Of a DNA stretch of 63,361 nt, positions 1 to 10,800 are shown one piece after another. Made by a program: the position numbers and the translations under genes. Below the pieces are notes generated by a model. It searched no databases, had not been told where the DNA came from, and saw only the letters and a list, made by a program, of their open reading frames with translations. Every line of letters starts with the position of its first letter. Positions within the stretch are counted from its first letter, which is position 1. This stretch comes from Citromicrobium sp. UBA3494 (GTDB taxonomy: Bacteria > Pseudomonadota > Alphaproteobacteria > Sphingomonadales > Sphingomonadaceae): positions 1 through 63,361 of the forward strand of contig DFQH01000003.1 of the NCBI GenBank assembly GCA_002377695.1, given 5' to 3'.

Positions 1-277
1 TGATCATCCTCTCAGACCAGCTAAGGATCGTCGGCTTGGTGCGCCATTACCACACCAACTACCTAATCCTACGCGGGCCCATCCAAAGGCGATAAATCTT
101 TGGTCCGAAGACATTATCCGGCATTAGCAGTCATTTCTAACTGTTATTCCGGACCTAAGGGCAGGTTCCCACGCGTTACGCACCCGTTCGCCACTAAGCC
201 CGAAGGCTTCGTTCGACTTGCATGTATGAGGCATGCCGCCAGCGTTCGTTCTGAGCCAGGATCAAACTCTCAAGTTT
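1..277 (-). rRNA. rrs: 16S ribosomal RNA, 5' end (partial)
   Basis: The first 277 bases are the reverse complement of the start of a 16S rRNA. The universal 5' priming site (AGAGTTTGATCC on the minus strand) lies at about 259-270, followed by AACGAACGCTGGCGGCATGC and the V1 region. The gene runs leftward out of the window, so only the 5' end is seen. The 5' boundary near 277 is set by analogy with other bacterial 16S genes. The sequence style suits an alphaproteobacterium of the Sphingomonadales; a species assignment is not possible from this fragment. Confidence 0.95.
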
Positions 278-390
278 GTGTCACTCACCTACCAGGCACG
301 ATCCGAAGATCGCAAACCCGACAAGCAAGAGTTCAAGGAGCCGAAACCTGCTGTCAAACGTAATGGATACGAATGAACATGCATCATCTG

Positions 391-411
391 TGGGAAACGT
401 GGAGTTTCCCA
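391..411 (-). other. hairpin in the rRNA leader
   Basis: Between the rRNA promoter and 16S there is a perfect inverted repeat with 8-bp arms (TGGGAAAC / GTTTCCCA) around a 5-nt loop. It sits about 115 nt upstream of the 16S 5' end. Position and symmetry fit a leader stem used in rRNA processing or antitermination, but no specific family can be named. The rest of 278-643 holds no credible gene. Confidence 0.4.
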
Positions 412-508
412 TGGATGTGGCTTCGGCTTATATATACCGGTTACTGCGACCTTAAACTTCGCAGACCGGGCGCCGTCGCCCACATGTCCCTTCATCAAAA
501 ACCAACGA

Positions 509-520
509 TTTCAAAGAGCC
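509..520 (-). promoter_or_regulatory. boxA-like antitermination element of the rRNA leader
   Basis: On the minus strand the leader reads GGCTCTTTGAAA, close to the bacterial boxA consensus TGCTCTTTAACA that recruits NusB/NusE during rRNA transcription. It lies downstream of the predicted promoter and upstream of 16S, the expected order. The match is short, so the call rests on context. Confidence 0.45.
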
Positions 521-643
521 GCCAAAAGCAAGAGGCGGACAGTCAGTGATCCCCGACCTTATGACCGGGGGACGGCCTGTCCGACTATGTTGGCGACCGA
601 AGCGGTGGGCGGTGGAAGCCGCCAGCGCCGCGTCGGTGAAGCC

Positions 644-672
644 CATCTAGGCGGGGGTCGGGATTCGGGCAA
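644..672 (-). promoter_or_regulatory. predicted rRNA operon promoter
   Basis: On the minus strand there is TTGCCC (667-672) and TAGATG (644-649) separated by exactly 17 nt, preceded by an A-rich tract (about 676-690 read on the minus strand) that could act as an UP element. It would start transcription near 637 and give a leader of about 360 nt before 16S. The hexamers are imperfect; spacing, A-tract and position support the call. Confidence 0.5.
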
Positions 673-691
673 GCCCCTTTTTTCAAAATTC

Positions 692-721
692 TGTCACTCT
701 GTGCATAAGTGCCTGATATAA
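692..721 (+). promoter_or_regulatory. possible promoter of the glycosyltransferase gene
   Basis: A good -10-like TATAAA lies at 716-721 on the plus strand, with a weak -35-like TGTCAC about 19 nt upstream. It is divergent from the rRNA promoter. If real, transcription starts near 728, which would exclude the upstream in-frame ATG at 709 as the glycosyltransferase start. The -35 spacing is poor. Confidence 0.25.
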
Positions 722-825
722 AACGATACATTCTGCCATTTCAGACCCCCGGCTGCGGCCCGGCTTTGGCGCCCCGGGGCACGACTCCACCGCAAACCCC
801 ACCGAATCTGGGAGAATCGGGCGTG

Positions 826-1821
826 ATGGCAAACGTATCTTTACCCTGTGCGGCCTATGTCCGGCCTCGAATGAGCGAGCTTTCTTCCCCTTCATGTGCG
901 CAGGCGCCGCGCGGCGGCGAGCGGCCGGCGGCGTACGCACGCCCTCGCGCGGGCACAGCGAGCCAGTCGCCCGCGATTTCCATCGTCCTGCCGGTGCACA
1001 ACGGCGAAGCCTTCCTCGCCGCAGCGCTCGAATCGATTCTCTCGCAAAGCTTTGCCGACTTCGAACTGATCGCAGTGGACGACATGTCGAGCGACGCCTC
1101 GCCCGAGATACTCGCGGCCTTCTCCAATAAGGACTCGCGCGTGCGCGTGATCACCCTGGATACCAACGCCAAGCTGCCCGGCGCGCTCAATGCCGGATTC
1201 GCCCGGGCCCGCGCCGACTGGCTGAGCTGGACTTCGGACGACAACCTTCTGCACCCCGACATGTTTGCCGCCCTCCTCGCCGCGCGCGACCGGCACCCGG
1301 ACGCCGATGTCATCCATGCCGGTTACCGGGTGATCGATGCGAACGGAGTGGTTGTGGGTCGCATGCCCGCCGAATCGGCCGGGAATCTGCTGGAACGCAA
1401 CGTGGTCGGGTGCTGCTTCCTCTATCGCCGCGCGGTGGACGAATCGCTCGGCGGCTATGACGAGGCGCTCTTTGGCGCGGAGGATTATGACTTCTGGCTA
1501 CGCGCCGAGCGTGCGGGCTTCCGCTTCCACGCAATGGAGCAGGAATTGTACGACTACCGCAGGCACGATCGCAGCCTGACCGACCGCCGCTGGTACGAGA
1601 ACCGCCGCCGGGTGGAGCGTATCCTCGAGCGCGAGATCGTGCTGGCCGGGGACCGCAATCGCCGTGCCCGTGCCTGGCTCGCCCTTTTCCTCGGCAACCC
1701 CCACGAACTGCGGTTGCGTTACCTCCTGCGCGCGTTGCGCGAGGACCCGGGCATGGTCGCGAGCCGCCCGGGCGATCTTCTCGGCTGGCTGCGGCGGGCT
1801 GTCGCATGGCGGATATCATGA
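826..1821 (+). CDS. family 2 glycosyltransferase
   Basis: A GT-A fold family 2 glycosyltransferase, expected to transfer a sugar from an NDP-sugar at the cytoplasmic face of the membrane. The N-terminal strand ISIVLPVHNG begins about 50 residues in, followed by AVDDMSSDAS, an acidic SDDN metal/nucleotide site, and the ED of AEDYDFWLRAE in the acceptor region. The ATG at 826 is preferred because a GGAGAA lies 10 nt upstream; in-frame ATGs at 709 and 871 are alternatives, and 709 would fall in the predicted promoter. It overlaps the downstream flippase gene by 16 nt, so the pair probably works in one surface polysaccharide pathway. The sugar is unknown. Confidence 0.85.
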   Translation: MANVSLPCAAYVRPRMSELSSPSCAQAPRGGERPAAYARPRAGTASQSPAISIVLPVHNGEAFLAAALESILSQSFADFELIAVDDMSSDASPEILAAFSNKDSRVRVITLDTNAKLPGALNAGFARARADWLSWTSDDNLLHPDMFAALLAARDRHPDADVIHAGYRVIDANGVVVGRMPAESAGNLLERNVVGCCFLYRRAVDESLGGYDEALFGAEDYDFWLRAERAGFRFHAMEQELYDYRRHDRSLTDRRWYENRRRVERILEREIVLAGDRNRRARAWLALFLGNPHELRLRYLLRALREDPGMVASRPGDLLGWLRRAVAWRIS

Positions 1822-3275
1822 GCTTTACCGACACCGTACGATCCGCCGTCGCGTGGCGATCGGGTGGGCAGATCGTGGCCCAGATCATCACGTGGAGCGT
1901 GACGCTCGCCGTGGTGCGCATCCTCGACCCGGCAGACTATGGTCTGTTCGCCATGGGTCAGGTGGTCGTCACCTTCCTCGCCTTCCTCAACGGCTATGGG
2001 TTCGCCAGCGCCCTGATCCAGCGCGAGGAGATCGACCGGCGAATCGTGCAGCAGACCTTCGGCATGCTGATTCTGGTCAATGCCGCCATTGCCGCCACGC
2101 AGTTCGCGCTCGCCCCGGTGGCCGCCGCCTATTACGGGCAGCCTATGGTGGCGGATCTGCTGCGCCTGCAGACGCTGATCTTCATCGCCATCCCCTTCAT
2201 CGCGATTCCCGAAGTGCTGCTGATGCGCGCGCTCGATTTCAAACGGCATGCGGTGGTGAACGTGATTGCCGCCATCGTATCGGCCGGAGTCGCACTGATC
2301 CTCGCCCTCGCGGGCTTCGGTGTGTGGACCCTGATCTGGGCGCCGATCGCGCTGCTCTTCGTGCGTGCAGTCGGGCTGACCATCGCCGCCCGCAGCCTCG
2401 TATGGCCAAGCTTCGATTTTCGCGGCAGCGGCAACCTGTTCACCTATGGCAGCTGGTTGCTGGCGAGCCATCTGTGCTGGACGGTGGCGACACAGGCGGA
2501 CATCTTCCTGGCCGGGCGCGCTTTCGATCCTCATCAGGTGGGGCTCTATTCCGAAGCCATCTTCCTGGTCACCATCGTCACCGCGCGCTTCATCCCGCCG
2601 CTGAACGATGTGGCCTTCCCCAGTTTCGCCCGCCTGCAATCGGACCGCGAGGCGCTGGCGCGCGGTTTCCTGACCGCGATCCGCCTTATCGTGCTGGTGG
2701 TCAGCCCGATCTTCCTCGGCATGAATGCCACGGCAGAGCCGCTGGTGCTGACGGCCTTCGGCCCGAAATGGACCGAGATGGCCCCGATCGTCGGCACGCT
2801 TGCGCTCGCGATGCCGGCCTTCACGATCTACATCCTGTTCGCACCCGCCTTCAACGCGATCGACCGGCCCGATCTTTCGGCCAAGACGTCCGCGGTCGTC
2901 ACCGCCATCCTGGTCGGCGCTTTCCTTATCGGCCTGCCGCACGGCATTTCCGGGCTGGCCTGGGCGTGGGTGCTTGCAAGCCCGCTGTTGCCTCTCACCG
3001 TGCTGACAATGGGCGGACGCGCGCTGGGGATCACTGCGAGCGGTCTGCTGGGCGCGATCACGCCGGGCCTTGGCGCAGCCTGCGGCATGGCGCTGGTGGT
3101 GCGTGCGCTCGCTGCCGCCCTGCCCGATCTGCCCGCCCCGCTGGAACTTGCGGTGCTCGTGCCCACGGGCGCTATCGCGTACCTCGGAATAATCTACGTG
3201 CTTCGGCGCGACATGCTGCTTGAACTGTTCCGGCTGGTGGTTCGCAAGCAACCGCCCGCGGTCGCCAGCGCCTGA
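1806..3275 (+). CDS. Wzx-like polysaccharide flippase
   Basis: A 489-residue polytopic inner membrane protein of the MOP/polysaccharide transporter superfamily (Wzx/lipopolysaccharide biosynthesis type). It opens with the characteristic WRSGGQIVAQII and VVRILDPADYGLFAM stretch, then about a dozen hydrophobic segments. It likely flips an undecaprenyl-linked glycan across the inner membrane. It starts within the end of the glycosyltransferase gene, indicating translational coupling. ATG 1806 is used; ATG 1818 four codons later is equally possible. The substrate is not determinable. No other polysaccharide genes follow, so this is a minimal two-gene unit here. Confidence 0.85.
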   Translation: MADIMSFTDTVRSAVAWRSGGQIVAQIITWSVTLAVVRILDPADYGLFAMGQVVVTFLAFLNGYGFASALIQREEIDRRIVQQTFGMLILVNAAIAATQFALAPVAAAYYGQPMVADLLRLQTLIFIAIPFIAIPEVLLMRALDFKRHAVVNVIAAIVSAGVALILALAGFGVWTLIWAPIALLFVRAVGLTIAARSLVWPSFDFRGSGNLFTYGSWLLASHLCWTVATQADIFLAGRAFDPHQVGLYSEAIFLVTIVTARFIPPLNDVAFPSFARLQSDREALARGFLTAIRLIVLVVSPIFLGMNATAEPLVLTAFGPKWTEMAPIVGTLALAMPAFTIYILFAPAFNAIDRPDLSAKTSAVVTAILVGAFLIGLPHGISGLAWAWVLASPLLPLTVLTMGGRALGITASGLLGAITPGLGAACGMALVVRALAAALPDLPAPLELAVLVPTGAIAYLGIIYVLRRDMLLELFRLVVRKQPPAVASA

Positions 3276-3353
3276 TCACAGGGCCAGTCGAAGCGGCACG
3301 CCTACCGCCACGGCTTGAGAAGCGTGCCCCGCATCGCCACATGCTGGCGCGCG

Positions 3354-5159
3354 ATGGGGCCAAGCAACACCAAATCCGACACGAACAGCGCCCCGCCCGA
3401 AGGCTGGCACACGCTGCGCCGCTTCCTGCCCTATCTGTGGCCGAAGGACCGGACGGACCTGCGCATCCGCATCGTGGTTGCGATGGTGCTGGTGCTGATC
3501 GCCAAGGGCGCCACGCTCGCCCTGCCCTATGCCTACCGCGCCGCGGTCGACGCGATGGAAACCCCCGCCAACGAAGCGGCGATGGTCGCGATTTCCTTCG
3601 TCGCCGCCTACGCGGCCGCACGCTTTTCCAGTGTGCTGTTCGACAATGTGCGCAACATGGTGTTCGAACGCGTCGGCCAGGATGCGACGCGAAACCTTGC
3701 CGAAGACGTCTTCCACCGGCTGCACCGCCTTTCCCTGCGGTTCCATCTTTCGCGCCGCACGGGCGAGATCACCAAGACGGTGGAGCGCGGGACCAAGACC
3801 ATCGACACGATGCTCTACTTCCTGCTGTTCAACATCGCGCCGACGGCGATCGAGCTCGTGTTCGTCGCGGGCATCTTCTACGTCGAATTCGGGATCGAGC
3901 TGGTGCTCGCCACGGCGGCCACCGTGGTCGCCTATATCGTCGTAACGCAGGTCATCACCGAATGGCGGACCAAGCTGCGGCGCGAGATGAACGATCTGGA
4001 CGGGCATGCGCTGGCCCGCGCGGTCGATTCGCTGCTGAACTACGAGACGGTGAAATATTTCGGCGCGGAAGCGCGCGAGGAAGAACGCTACGCCAAGGCG
4101 GCGCGGGAATATTCGGAAGCGGCGATAAAGTCCGATTCCTCGCTCGGCCTGCTCAACATCGCGCAGTCGCTGATCACCAACCTGCTGATGGCGGGCGCGA
4201 TGGCCTATACCGTTTGGGGCTGGAGCCAGGGCGAACTGACCACCGGCGATCTCGTTTTCGTGAACACCTATCTGCTGCAGCTCTTCCGCCCGCTGGACCT
4301 GCTGGGCTTCGTCTACCGCACGATCCGGCAGGGCCTGATCGACATGGCGGCCATGTTCAGGCTGATCGATGCCGAGATGGAAGTGGAAGACGCACCCGGC
4401 GCGCCCGCGCTGAAGATCAGCCGGCCCGGCATCATCTTCGAAAACGTGCATTTCGGCTATGACGAGGACCGCACGATCCTTCACGGCCTCGATTTCGAGA
4501 TCGCGGCGGGGGAAACCGTGGCACTGGTGGGCCCTTCGGGCGCGGGCAAGAGCACCATCGCGCGGCTGCTGTTCCGCTTCTACGATCCGGCTGCGGGCCG
4601 CATCCTGATCGACGGGCAGGATATTGCGCAGGTAACGCAGGAAAGCCTGCGCGCCGCCATCGGGATCGTCCCGCAGGACAGCGTGCTGTTCAACGATACG
4701 ATCGGCTACAATATCGGCTATGGGCGCGCGAATGCGGAGCAGGACGATATCCGCGAAGCTGCGCGCGGCGCTGCCATACTGCCCTTCATCGAAGCCCTGC
4801 CCGAAGGCTTCGAGACGCAGGTTGGCGAACGCGGGCTGAAGCTTTCGGGTGGAGAGAAGCAGCGCGTCGCCATCGCGCGCACGCTGCTGAAGGACCCGCC
4901 CATCGTCATCCTGGACGAAGCGACCAGCGCGCTCGATTCACGGACCGAGCAGGAAATCCTCGCCACGCTCAACCGCGTGGCGCGCGGGCGCACGACGCTG
5001 GCCATTGCGCACCGCCTTTCCACCATTGCGGACGCGGACCGCATTCTGGTGCTGGAGAACGGGCGGCTGGCCGAACAGGGCCGCCATGCGCAGCTGCTGC
5101 GGCGCGATGGCCTCTATGCGGAAATGTGGGCCCGCCAGCAGGCCGACAGCGAAGACTAG
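3354..5159 (+). CDS. Atm1/HMT1-type ABC exporter (fused permease and ATPase)
   Basis: A half-size ABC exporter of about 601 residues. The N-terminal half has six membrane segments; the C-terminal ATPase has Walker A GPSGAGKST, the signature LSGGEKQR, and Walker B VILDEATSALD. The segment with ETVKYFGAE and the overall length are typical of the Atm1/HMT1 family, which exports glutathione-linked metals or sulfur precursors from the cytoplasm. ATG 3354 is chosen over an in-frame TTG at 3315 because the family starts shortly before WHTLRRFLPYLWP. It works as a homodimer in known members. Function here is inferred from family. Confidence 0.85.
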   Translation: MGPSNTKSDTNSAPPEGWHTLRRFLPYLWPKDRTDLRIRIVVAMVLVLIAKGATLALPYAYRAAVDAMETPANEAAMVAISFVAAYAAARFSSVLFDNVRNMVFERVGQDATRNLAEDVFHRLHRLSLRFHLSRRTGEITKTVERGTKTIDTMLYFLLFNIAPTAIELVFVAGIFYVEFGIELVLATAATVVAYIVVTQVITEWRTKLRREMNDLDGHALARAVDSLLNYETVKYFGAEAREEERYAKAAREYSEAAIKSDSSLGLLNIAQSLITNLLMAGAMAYTVWGWSQGELTTGDLVFVNTYLLQLFRPLDLLGFVYRTIRQGLIDMAAMFRLIDAEMEVEDAPGAPALKISRPGIIFENVHFGYDEDRTILHGLDFEIAAGETVALVGPSGAGKSTIARLLFRFYDPAAGRILIDGQDIAQVTQESLRAAIGIVPQDSVLFNDTIGYNIGYGRANAEQDDIREAARGAAILPFIEALPEGFETQVGERGLKLSGGEKQRVAIARTLLKDPPIVILDEATSALDSRTEQEILATLNRVARGRTTLAIAHRLSTIADADRILVLENGRLAEQGRHAQLLRRDGLYAEMWARQQADSED

Positions 5160-5160
5160 A

Positions 5161-6123
5161 TCAGGGTGTGCAGACACGGGCGTACAGCGCCCGGTGGTCG
5201 GAGCCGTTGTCCGGCAAAACTTCGAACTCGGTCAGTTCGAGATCGCCCTTGAGCATCATCTGGTCCAGCGGCCAGCCGATAGCCACCAGGCTTGCAGGAA
5301 ATGTGGGATAGGTGCCCCGCCCGATCCTTGGATCGCGCCATTCGCCCGTATCGCGGAACTTGGTGGTGGTACGCGACCAGGGGACATCGTTGAAATCACC
5401 CATCACCATTGCGTCGGGCAGGCGGTCGGGCGTCTGCACCCCGGCTTTCACGATATTCTCGTCGCGCATCTGCGTATCCCAGGACGGTAGCGGCGGCTTG
5501 GGATGCAGCCCGATGAATTCCACCGGCCTCGAACCGGGCTGTACCGTGGCATAAAGCGTGGGCGTATCGCGGTGCGTATTCTCCACGATATTGGTCTTGA
5601 TCACGCGAAGCCGGGTGGCGAAGACCAGACCGAATGCGTGCGGTTGCGGATGACGATCGACATGTTCGTAGCCCGCCAGCACCGGTTCGAGCTGCGCGGC
5701 CCACTCCTCGTCCGTTTCCATCAGGAACAGGATGTCGGGATCGATCCGTTCGACCTGCTCGGCGATCTGCGCATATCTGTCGTTCTCGACCTTCACGTTC
5801 ACCGACATGGCGGTAAAGCACGTCGCCGCCGCAGCCTGCGCGCCGTCATCGTAAGCCAGCTGCGTCCCGGCGAGGAAGGTATAGGGCCAGATGCGCCAGA
5901 GATTGATGACGATGATCAGCGCGAAAAGCGCGACGGTGACCCAGCGCCAGCGAAACTTCACGAACAGCGAGAGCAGCAGCAGGACGCCCGCGATGTACGA
6001 CATCGGTTCGCGTACGAGATCGACCTGACGCACGTACCAGGCATCGGTGTTCGATAGCGATACGAGCACTGCGACCAGCATGAGAACGGCTGCCGCGAGC
6101 AGGGCATATACGACGTATTTCAA
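5161..6123 (-). CDS. membrane-anchored endonuclease/exonuclease/phosphatase family protein
   Basis: An EEP-superfamily hydrolase of about 320 residues. Three hydrophobic segments in the first 80 residues anchor it in the inner membrane, with the catalytic domain probably periplasmic. Signature residues are visible: SVNV start of the domain, the metal-binding Glu in FLMETDEEW, His in IGLHPKP, the GDFND motif, and the terminal SDHRAL. The start is set at the TTG at 6123, seven bases after a strong GGGAGA ribosome site; a longer reading exists but lacks such a site. Substrate (nucleic acid, phospholipid or other phosphoester) cannot be told. It converges on the ABC exporter gene with no gap. Confidence 0.8.
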   Translation of the reverse strand: MKYVVYALLAAAVLMLVAVLVSLSNTDAWYVRQVDLVREPMSYIAGVLLLLSLFVKFRWRWVTVALFALIIVINLWRIWPYTFLAGTQLAYDDGAQAAAATCFTAMSVNVKVENDRYAQIAEQVERIDPDILFLMETDEEWAAQLEPVLAGYEHVDRHPQPHAFGLVFATRLRVIKTNIVENTHRDTPTLYATVQPGSRPVEFIGLHPKPPLPSWDTQMRDENIVKAGVQTPDRLPDAMVMGDFNDVPWSRTTTKFRDTGEWRDPRIGRGTYPTFPASLVAIGWPLDQMMLKGDLELTEFEVLPDNGSDHRALYARVCTP

Positions 6124-6231
6124 GACATTCTCCCGTTTGCCGCCGTGCGGCGAGGCACAGGGAAGTCGCTTGACCCTACGTATGGGCGGACCGAACGGCA
6201 AGTGACCGTCCGGCCCGCCTCTAGCTATGCG

Positions 6232-9069
6232 TCAGCCTTCGAGGCCGAAATCCGCGCTGGAAAGGTCCAGCCCTTCCGCCGGGATCACTTCCACATCGGG
6301 GCGGATGGCCCGCAGATCGTCGATGAACTCCGCCGCATGGCCGACGATCACGATCGTCGCCTTGTCGGGATCGACCAGCTCCTGCGCTGCCGCACCGGCC
6401 TGGCGCGGAGTCACCTGCCCAAGACGGTCGGCATAACGCGCCGCCTCGGCCGGTTCGAGGCCCTGCTGCATCAGCCCGGCAACGATGCTGTTGAAACCCG
6501 AACTGCTTTCGAGCCTGCGCGCATAGCTGCCGCCGAGATAAAGCCGCCGCCGGTCGAGCAGCGCCTCGTCGAGCGGTTCGGTCCCCAGCCGGGCAAACTC
6601 GTCGAGGAATATCTGCGCGACCTCGTCCGCGGTTTCGTTCTTGGTCTGCGCGCTGGCTGCCAGCACCGCATCGTCCGCCCGGTCGGCGAAGCCCGAATAG
6701 GCTCCGTAGCTGAGCGAGCGCTTGGTCCTGATCTCCTCGAACAGGCGACCGCTCGAACCGCCTCCCAGCACGGCATTGGCCAGCTCAAGCGCGTAGTACC
6801 GCTCGTCATCGCGCGGGATGGCACGCACTGCCGCGTAGACGGCTGCCTGCCCTGCCTCCGGCATGTCGATCACCACCGTACGCACGGGCTGCGCATCGCC
6901 TGCGGGATCGGCGGGCGGCGTCGGTGCGGGGGCGCCGACCGTCCAGTCGCCGAACAGGCTTTGCGCCAGCCCGGTTGCCTGTGCGGGCGCGATACCGCCG
7001 CTGACGATGATCTTCGTCTCGCTCGGGTGCCACCAGGTCTGCCGGTGTTCGATCAGGTCTTCGCGGGTAATCGCCGCGAGGCTTTCCGATGTGCCGCCGG
7101 ATTGCGACCCATAGGGCGCATCGCCGTACATCACGAGCGAGGCGACCTTGCCCGCCAGCTCGCCCGGGTCTTTCATTTCCACCAGCAGCCCGTCGATCGC
7201 CCGCTTGCGCTCACGGTCCAGTTCGGCCTGCGGATACTGCGCGCTGCGCACGATGCCGGAAAGCACCTCGCCCGCCGCCTCGAAATTGGCGACCGGCGCG
7301 GTCAGGCTGAAGAAGGTACCATCGCGCCCGGCATTCGCGCTGAGGCTGGCGCCGAGGCTTTCGAGCCGCGCGGCAATCTCCTGCGCGCTCATGTCGGCCG
7401 TGCCCTGATCGGCAAGCTGCGCCGCGAACTGTGCGACGCCGGCCTTTTCGCGGCTGTCGGTGGAGGCGCCGCCGGGCACCAGCACGGTCATCGTGGCAAT
7501 CGGAACGTCGCCGGTCTGCGCGGCCACGACCTCGATCCCGTTGCTCAGCGTCTGCTCGACGATCTCGGGCGCTTCCACCGCGGGCCGTGTGCCCGCTGCG
7601 GGCGGAGCCTGCCGCTCGCCATCGGGCAGGACCGACAGAGGCTCGCCGGTCGCCTCGGGCAGAGAGCGGAAGGTCGGCATCGGGGTCGGGTTGGCATAGG
7701 CCGAAGGATCTTCCTCTCCCGCGACATAGCGCATGTCCACGCGCGCCTGCGGGTCGAGCCACTTTGCCGCCACCCGCTGCACGTCGTCCACCGTCACCGC
7801 AGCAATAGCCGCCAGCCGGTCGTCGGCAGCGCGCGGGTTGCCGGTGGAGACCAGCGCCTCACCCAGTTCGAACGCCCGGCCCCGCGCGGTTTCGCGGCGC
7901 CGAAGCGAATCGGAGAACAGCTCGCTCTTGGCTTCCGCCAGTTCGGCCGCGCTCACCGTGTCCGTGCGCAGCTTCTCCAGCTCCGCCTTGAGCAGCGCGT
8001 CGACCTCGTCGGCGTCGGCCATGGGGTTGGTGATCGCGAAGCTCGCGACGTAACCGCCCTCCTCGCTCGCCGCGGAGAACATCGCGCTGTCGACCGCCTT
8101 GCCCGTGCGCACCAGCGCTTCGTAGAGACGGCTGTTCTGGCCGCGCGCCATGATCGCCGAGATCACGTCGAGCACGACCGAATCCATGCTGTCCGCCTCC
8201 GGCCCCTTCCAGATCGAACCGGCCACCGGCAGCGGCACGTTGGGCGCGGTGGCCACGAAGCTGCGTGGGCTTGTCCGCTCGGGCTCGCGGGTGTCGATCG
8301 TCAGGTCGATCGGGTCCGCGCGGCGCGGAATGTCGGCGAAGTACTCGTCGACCAGCGCGCGCAGATTGGCCATTTCAAAGTTGCCCGCCACGATGAGGGT
8401 GGCGGTGTCCGGCCCGTAATAGGCCTGGTGGAAGGCGCGTGCATCGTCGAGCGTGGCGGAGTTCAAATCCTCGATGGAACCTATCCCGGGGCGACGCTGC
8501 GGCAGGACGTCATAGGCGTTTTCGGCAATGACGAACCGCTGCAAACGGCCATAGGGCGGCGCGAGCACGCGCTGGCGCAGTTCCTCCTTCACCACCTCGC
8601 GTTCGGAGTCGAACACCTCCTGGTCGATCACCGGCTTGAACATGCGTTCGCGGTGGGTCCACAGCATGGTTTCGAGATATTCCGCAGGAACGGTCTCGTA
8701 GTAATTCGTCCGGTCGGACCCGGTCGAGGCGTTGCGCGTACCGCCGACATCCGCAGTCAGGCCGTAGATCATGTTGTAAGGCATGTTCTCGGTCTTGCGG
8801 CTGAGAATGTGCTCGAACAGATGTGCGAAGCCGCTGCGCCCCTCGGGATCGTGCTTCGATCCGACCTCGTACCAGAGCGACGTGGTAACGGTAGCGGTCC
8901 CCTCGTCCTGGATGGCGATCACGCGCAGGCCGTTGTCCAGCGTCCATTCGGTAAAATCGATTTCCGGCGCCGACAGGGCCGGCTCCAGATCCGGAGCATC
9001 GGCCTGCGCAAAGGCTGGAGTGGCGAAGGCGAGCGCGGCGGCGCTGGCGGCGAGAACGGATTTCAGCAT
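6232..9069 (-). CDS. secreted M16 (insulinase/pitrilysin) metallopeptidase
   Basis: A two-domain M16 zinc peptidase of 945 residues. It has a signal peptide ([22 protein letters not shown]) and so is periplasmic. The first M16 half has the inverted zinc motif HLFEH, with the third ligand in [12 protein letters not shown] about 75 residues on. The second half has the fold but no HxxEH (the equivalent stretch is around [10 protein letters not shown]), the usual inactive partner domain. ATG 9069 is preceded by GGGGAGCC; the reading frame stays open upstream but the signal peptide fixes the start. Likely degrades periplasmic peptides. It is divergent from the SulP gene across 192 bp. Confidence 0.9.
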   Translation of the reverse strand: MLKSVLAASAAALAFATPAFAQADAPDLEPALSAPEIDFTEWTLDNGLRVIAIQDEGTATVTTSLWYEVGSKHDPEGRSGFAHLFEHILSRKTENMPYNMIYGLTADVGGTRNASTGSDRTNYYETVPAEYLETMLWTHRERMFKPVIDQEVFDSEREVVKEELRQRVLAPPYGRLQRFVIAENAYDVLPQRRPGIGSIEDLNSATLDDARAFHQAYYGPDTATLIVAGNFEMANLRALVDEYFADIPRRADPIDLTIDTREPERTSPRSFVATAPNVPLPVAGSIWKGPEADSMDSVVLDVISAIMARGQNSRLYEALVRTGKAVDSAMFSAASEEGGYVASFAITNPMADADEVDALLKAELEKLRTDTVSAAELAEAKSELFSDSLRRRETARGRAFELGEALVSTGNPRAADDRLAAIAAVTVDDVQRVAAKWLDPQARVDMRYVAGEEDPSAYANPTPMPTFRSLPEATGEPLSVLPDGERQAPPAAGTRPAVEAPEIVEQTLSNGIEVVAAQTGDVPIATMTVLVPGGASTDSREKAGVAQFAAQLADQGTADMSAQEIAARLESLGASLSANAGRDGTFFSLTAPVANFEAAGEVLSGIVRSAQYPQAELDRERKRAIDGLLVEMKDPGELAGKVASLVMYGDAPYGSQSGGTSESLAAITREDLIEHRQTWWHPSETKIIVSGGIAPAQATGLAQSLFGDWTVGAPAPTPPADPAGDAQPVRTVVIDMPEAGQAAVYAAVRAIPRDDERYYALELANAVLGGGSSGRLFEEIRTKRSLSYGAYSGFADRADDAVLAASAQTKNETADEVAQIFLDEFARLGTEPLDEALLDRRRLYLGGSYARRLESSSGFNSIVAGLMQQGLEPAEAARYADRLGQVTPRQAGAAAQELVDPDKATIVIVGHAAEFIDDLRAIRPDVEVIPAEGLDLSSADFGLEG

Positions 9070-9261
9070 TGTTGGCTCCCCTGACCCCTTGAGAATTTCC
9101 GGCGGGAATGAACCAGACACCGGCGCCGGTCGCAAGGTCTCGCCGAATGTGATCGACGAACAGCATGCGGCATTCGGCGGTCGGCGGGCCCACCGCGGGG
9201 TTGTGTTGCAGCGCAGCATCGTGCACGAGGGCCGCGTTTCAGGAAAATTGACGGATTCACC

Positions 9262-10797
9262 ATGACGCCCAGCACCGGCGCGCACGCGCATGCCAGCAGA
9301 ACAGCCCGATGGAAGAGCGAGTGGTTCGGCAATGTCCGCGCCGATGTGCTGGCGGGCATTGTCGTCGCGCTGGCGCTGATCCCCGAGGCAATCGGCTTCT
9401 CGATCATCGCGGGCGTCGATCCGCGCGTGGGCCTCTATGCCTCGGTTGCCATCGCCATGGTGATCGCGTTTACCGGCGGGCGCCCCGGCATGATCTCCGC
9501 CGCCACCGCAGCAGTGGCCGTTGTGGTGATACCGCTGGTGCGCGATCATGGCGTGGAATATCTGTTCGCCGCGACCATCCTGATGGGCATCTTCCAGGGC
9601 ATTGCCGCGCTGCTGAAGCTCAACCTGCTGATGCAGTTCGTATCGCGCAGCGTCATTACCGGCTTCGTCAACGCGCTCGCCATCCTGATCTTCATGGCCC
9701 AGCTGCCCCAGCTCGATCCGACCAGCGAAGGCGTGAACTGGCTAACGTACGCCATGGTCGCGGGCGGCCTCGCCATGATCTACCTCGTGCCCAAGCTGAC
9801 CACCGCGATCCCCAGCCCCCTGGTCGCCATCGTGGTGCTCACCTGCCTGTCGCTCTGGCTCGGCTCGCCGGTCAACACCGTCAGTGACATGGGCGAGCTG
9901 CCGCAGGGCCTGCCCTACTTCATGTTGCCCGACGTCCCGCTGACCTGGGAGACGCTGGCCATCATCGCACCCTATTCGCTCACCATGGCGGCGGTGGGGC
10001 TGCTGGAAAGCCTGCTCACCGCGCAGATCGTGGACGACATGACGCACACCGGCAGCGACAAGCAGCGCGAGTGCGGCGGACAGGGCGTGGCCAATATCGT
10101 CGCCGCGCTGTTCGGCGGCATGGGCGGCTGCGCGATGATCGGCCAGTCGGTCATCAACGTGACCAGCGGCGGGCGCGGGCGACTGTCCACCTTCACTGCC
10201 GGTCTTGCCCTTCTCATCATGCTCGTCCTGCTGGGCGGAATCGTAGGCCAGGTGCCCATGCCCGCGCTGGTCGCGATCATGATCATGGTGAGTATCGGGA
10301 CGTTCAGCTGGAACTCCATCCCCAACCTGCGCGTGCATCCGTGGCAAAGCTCCATGGTGATGTTCGTCACGGTCGCGGTGGTGGTGTTCACCCACAACCT
10401 CGCCATCGGGGTGCTTGTGGGCGTGCTGCTGTCGGGCATCTTCTTCGTCCAGAAGGTGATGCACATGTTCGAGGTGGAGCGCACGAAGGAAGGCGATACC
10501 GCCACCTACACCGCGCATGGCGAGATCTTCTTCGGCAGCGTCGCCAGATTCGAGGCCGCGCTGGGACCGGAAAGCCTGCAGCCCGACCCGGCGGATCATG
10601 TCATCATCGACGTGACCCGCGCGCACTTCTGGGACATCTCGGCCATCGGCGCGCTCGACAAGGTGGTGGAGCGGATGCGGATGCATGGCCGCAGCGTGCA
10701 GGTGGTCGGGCTGAACGAGGCGAGCGCGGACCTGGTCGACCGACACGGCGCGACCGACCGCACCGGCGTGGAAATCGGCCTCGCCCCGCATCCGTAG
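9262..10797 (+). CDS. SulP family anion transporter with STAS domain
   Basis: A 511-residue SulP (SLC26-type) inner membrane transporter. The N-terminal [21 protein letters not shown] segment is the family signature; about 12-14 hydrophobic segments fill residues 25-400; a cytoplasmic STAS domain occupies about 420-505 ([20 protein letters not shown]). Bacterial members take up sulfate, bicarbonate or dicarboxylates, usually with Na+ or H+. No carbonic anhydrase or sulfur gene is adjacent to narrow the substrate. Start ATG 9262 has only a weak ribosome site. Confidence 0.88.
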   Translation: MTPSTGAHAHASRTARWKSEWFGNVRADVLAGIVVALALIPEAIGFSIIAGVDPRVGLYASVAIAMVIAFTGGRPGMISAATAAVAVVVIPLVRDHGVEYLFAATILMGIFQGIAALLKLNLLMQFVSRSVITGFVNALAILIFMAQLPQLDPTSEGVNWLTYAMVAGGLAMIYLVPKLTTAIPSPLVAIVVLTCLSLWLGSPVNTVSDMGELPQGLPYFMLPDVPLTWETLAIIAPYSLTMAAVGLLESLLTAQIVDDMTHTGSDKQRECGGQGVANIVAALFGGMGGCAMIGQSVINVTSGGRGRLSTFTAGLALLIMLVLLGGIVGQVPMPALVAIMIMVSIGTFSWNSIPNLRVHPWQSSMVMFVTVAVVVFTHNLAIGVLVGVLLSGIFFVQKVMHMFEVERTKEGDTATYTAHGEIFFGSVARFEAALGPESLQPDPADHVIIDVTRAHFWDISAIGALDKVVERMRMHGRSVQVVGLNEASADLVDRHGATDRTGVEIGLAPHP

Positions 10798-10800
10798 CGG

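Noticed and set aside
289..646. Small minus-strand open frames between 16S and its promoter
   Set aside because: They lie in the transcribed rRNA leader and carry no ribosome site or family resemblance.
6145..9084. A 979-residue plus-strand open frame opposite the M16 peptidase
   Set aside because: It is a shadow of the peptidase gene caused by high G+C. It has no recognisable domain and an Arg/His-rich composition, while the minus strand has signal peptide and zinc motif.
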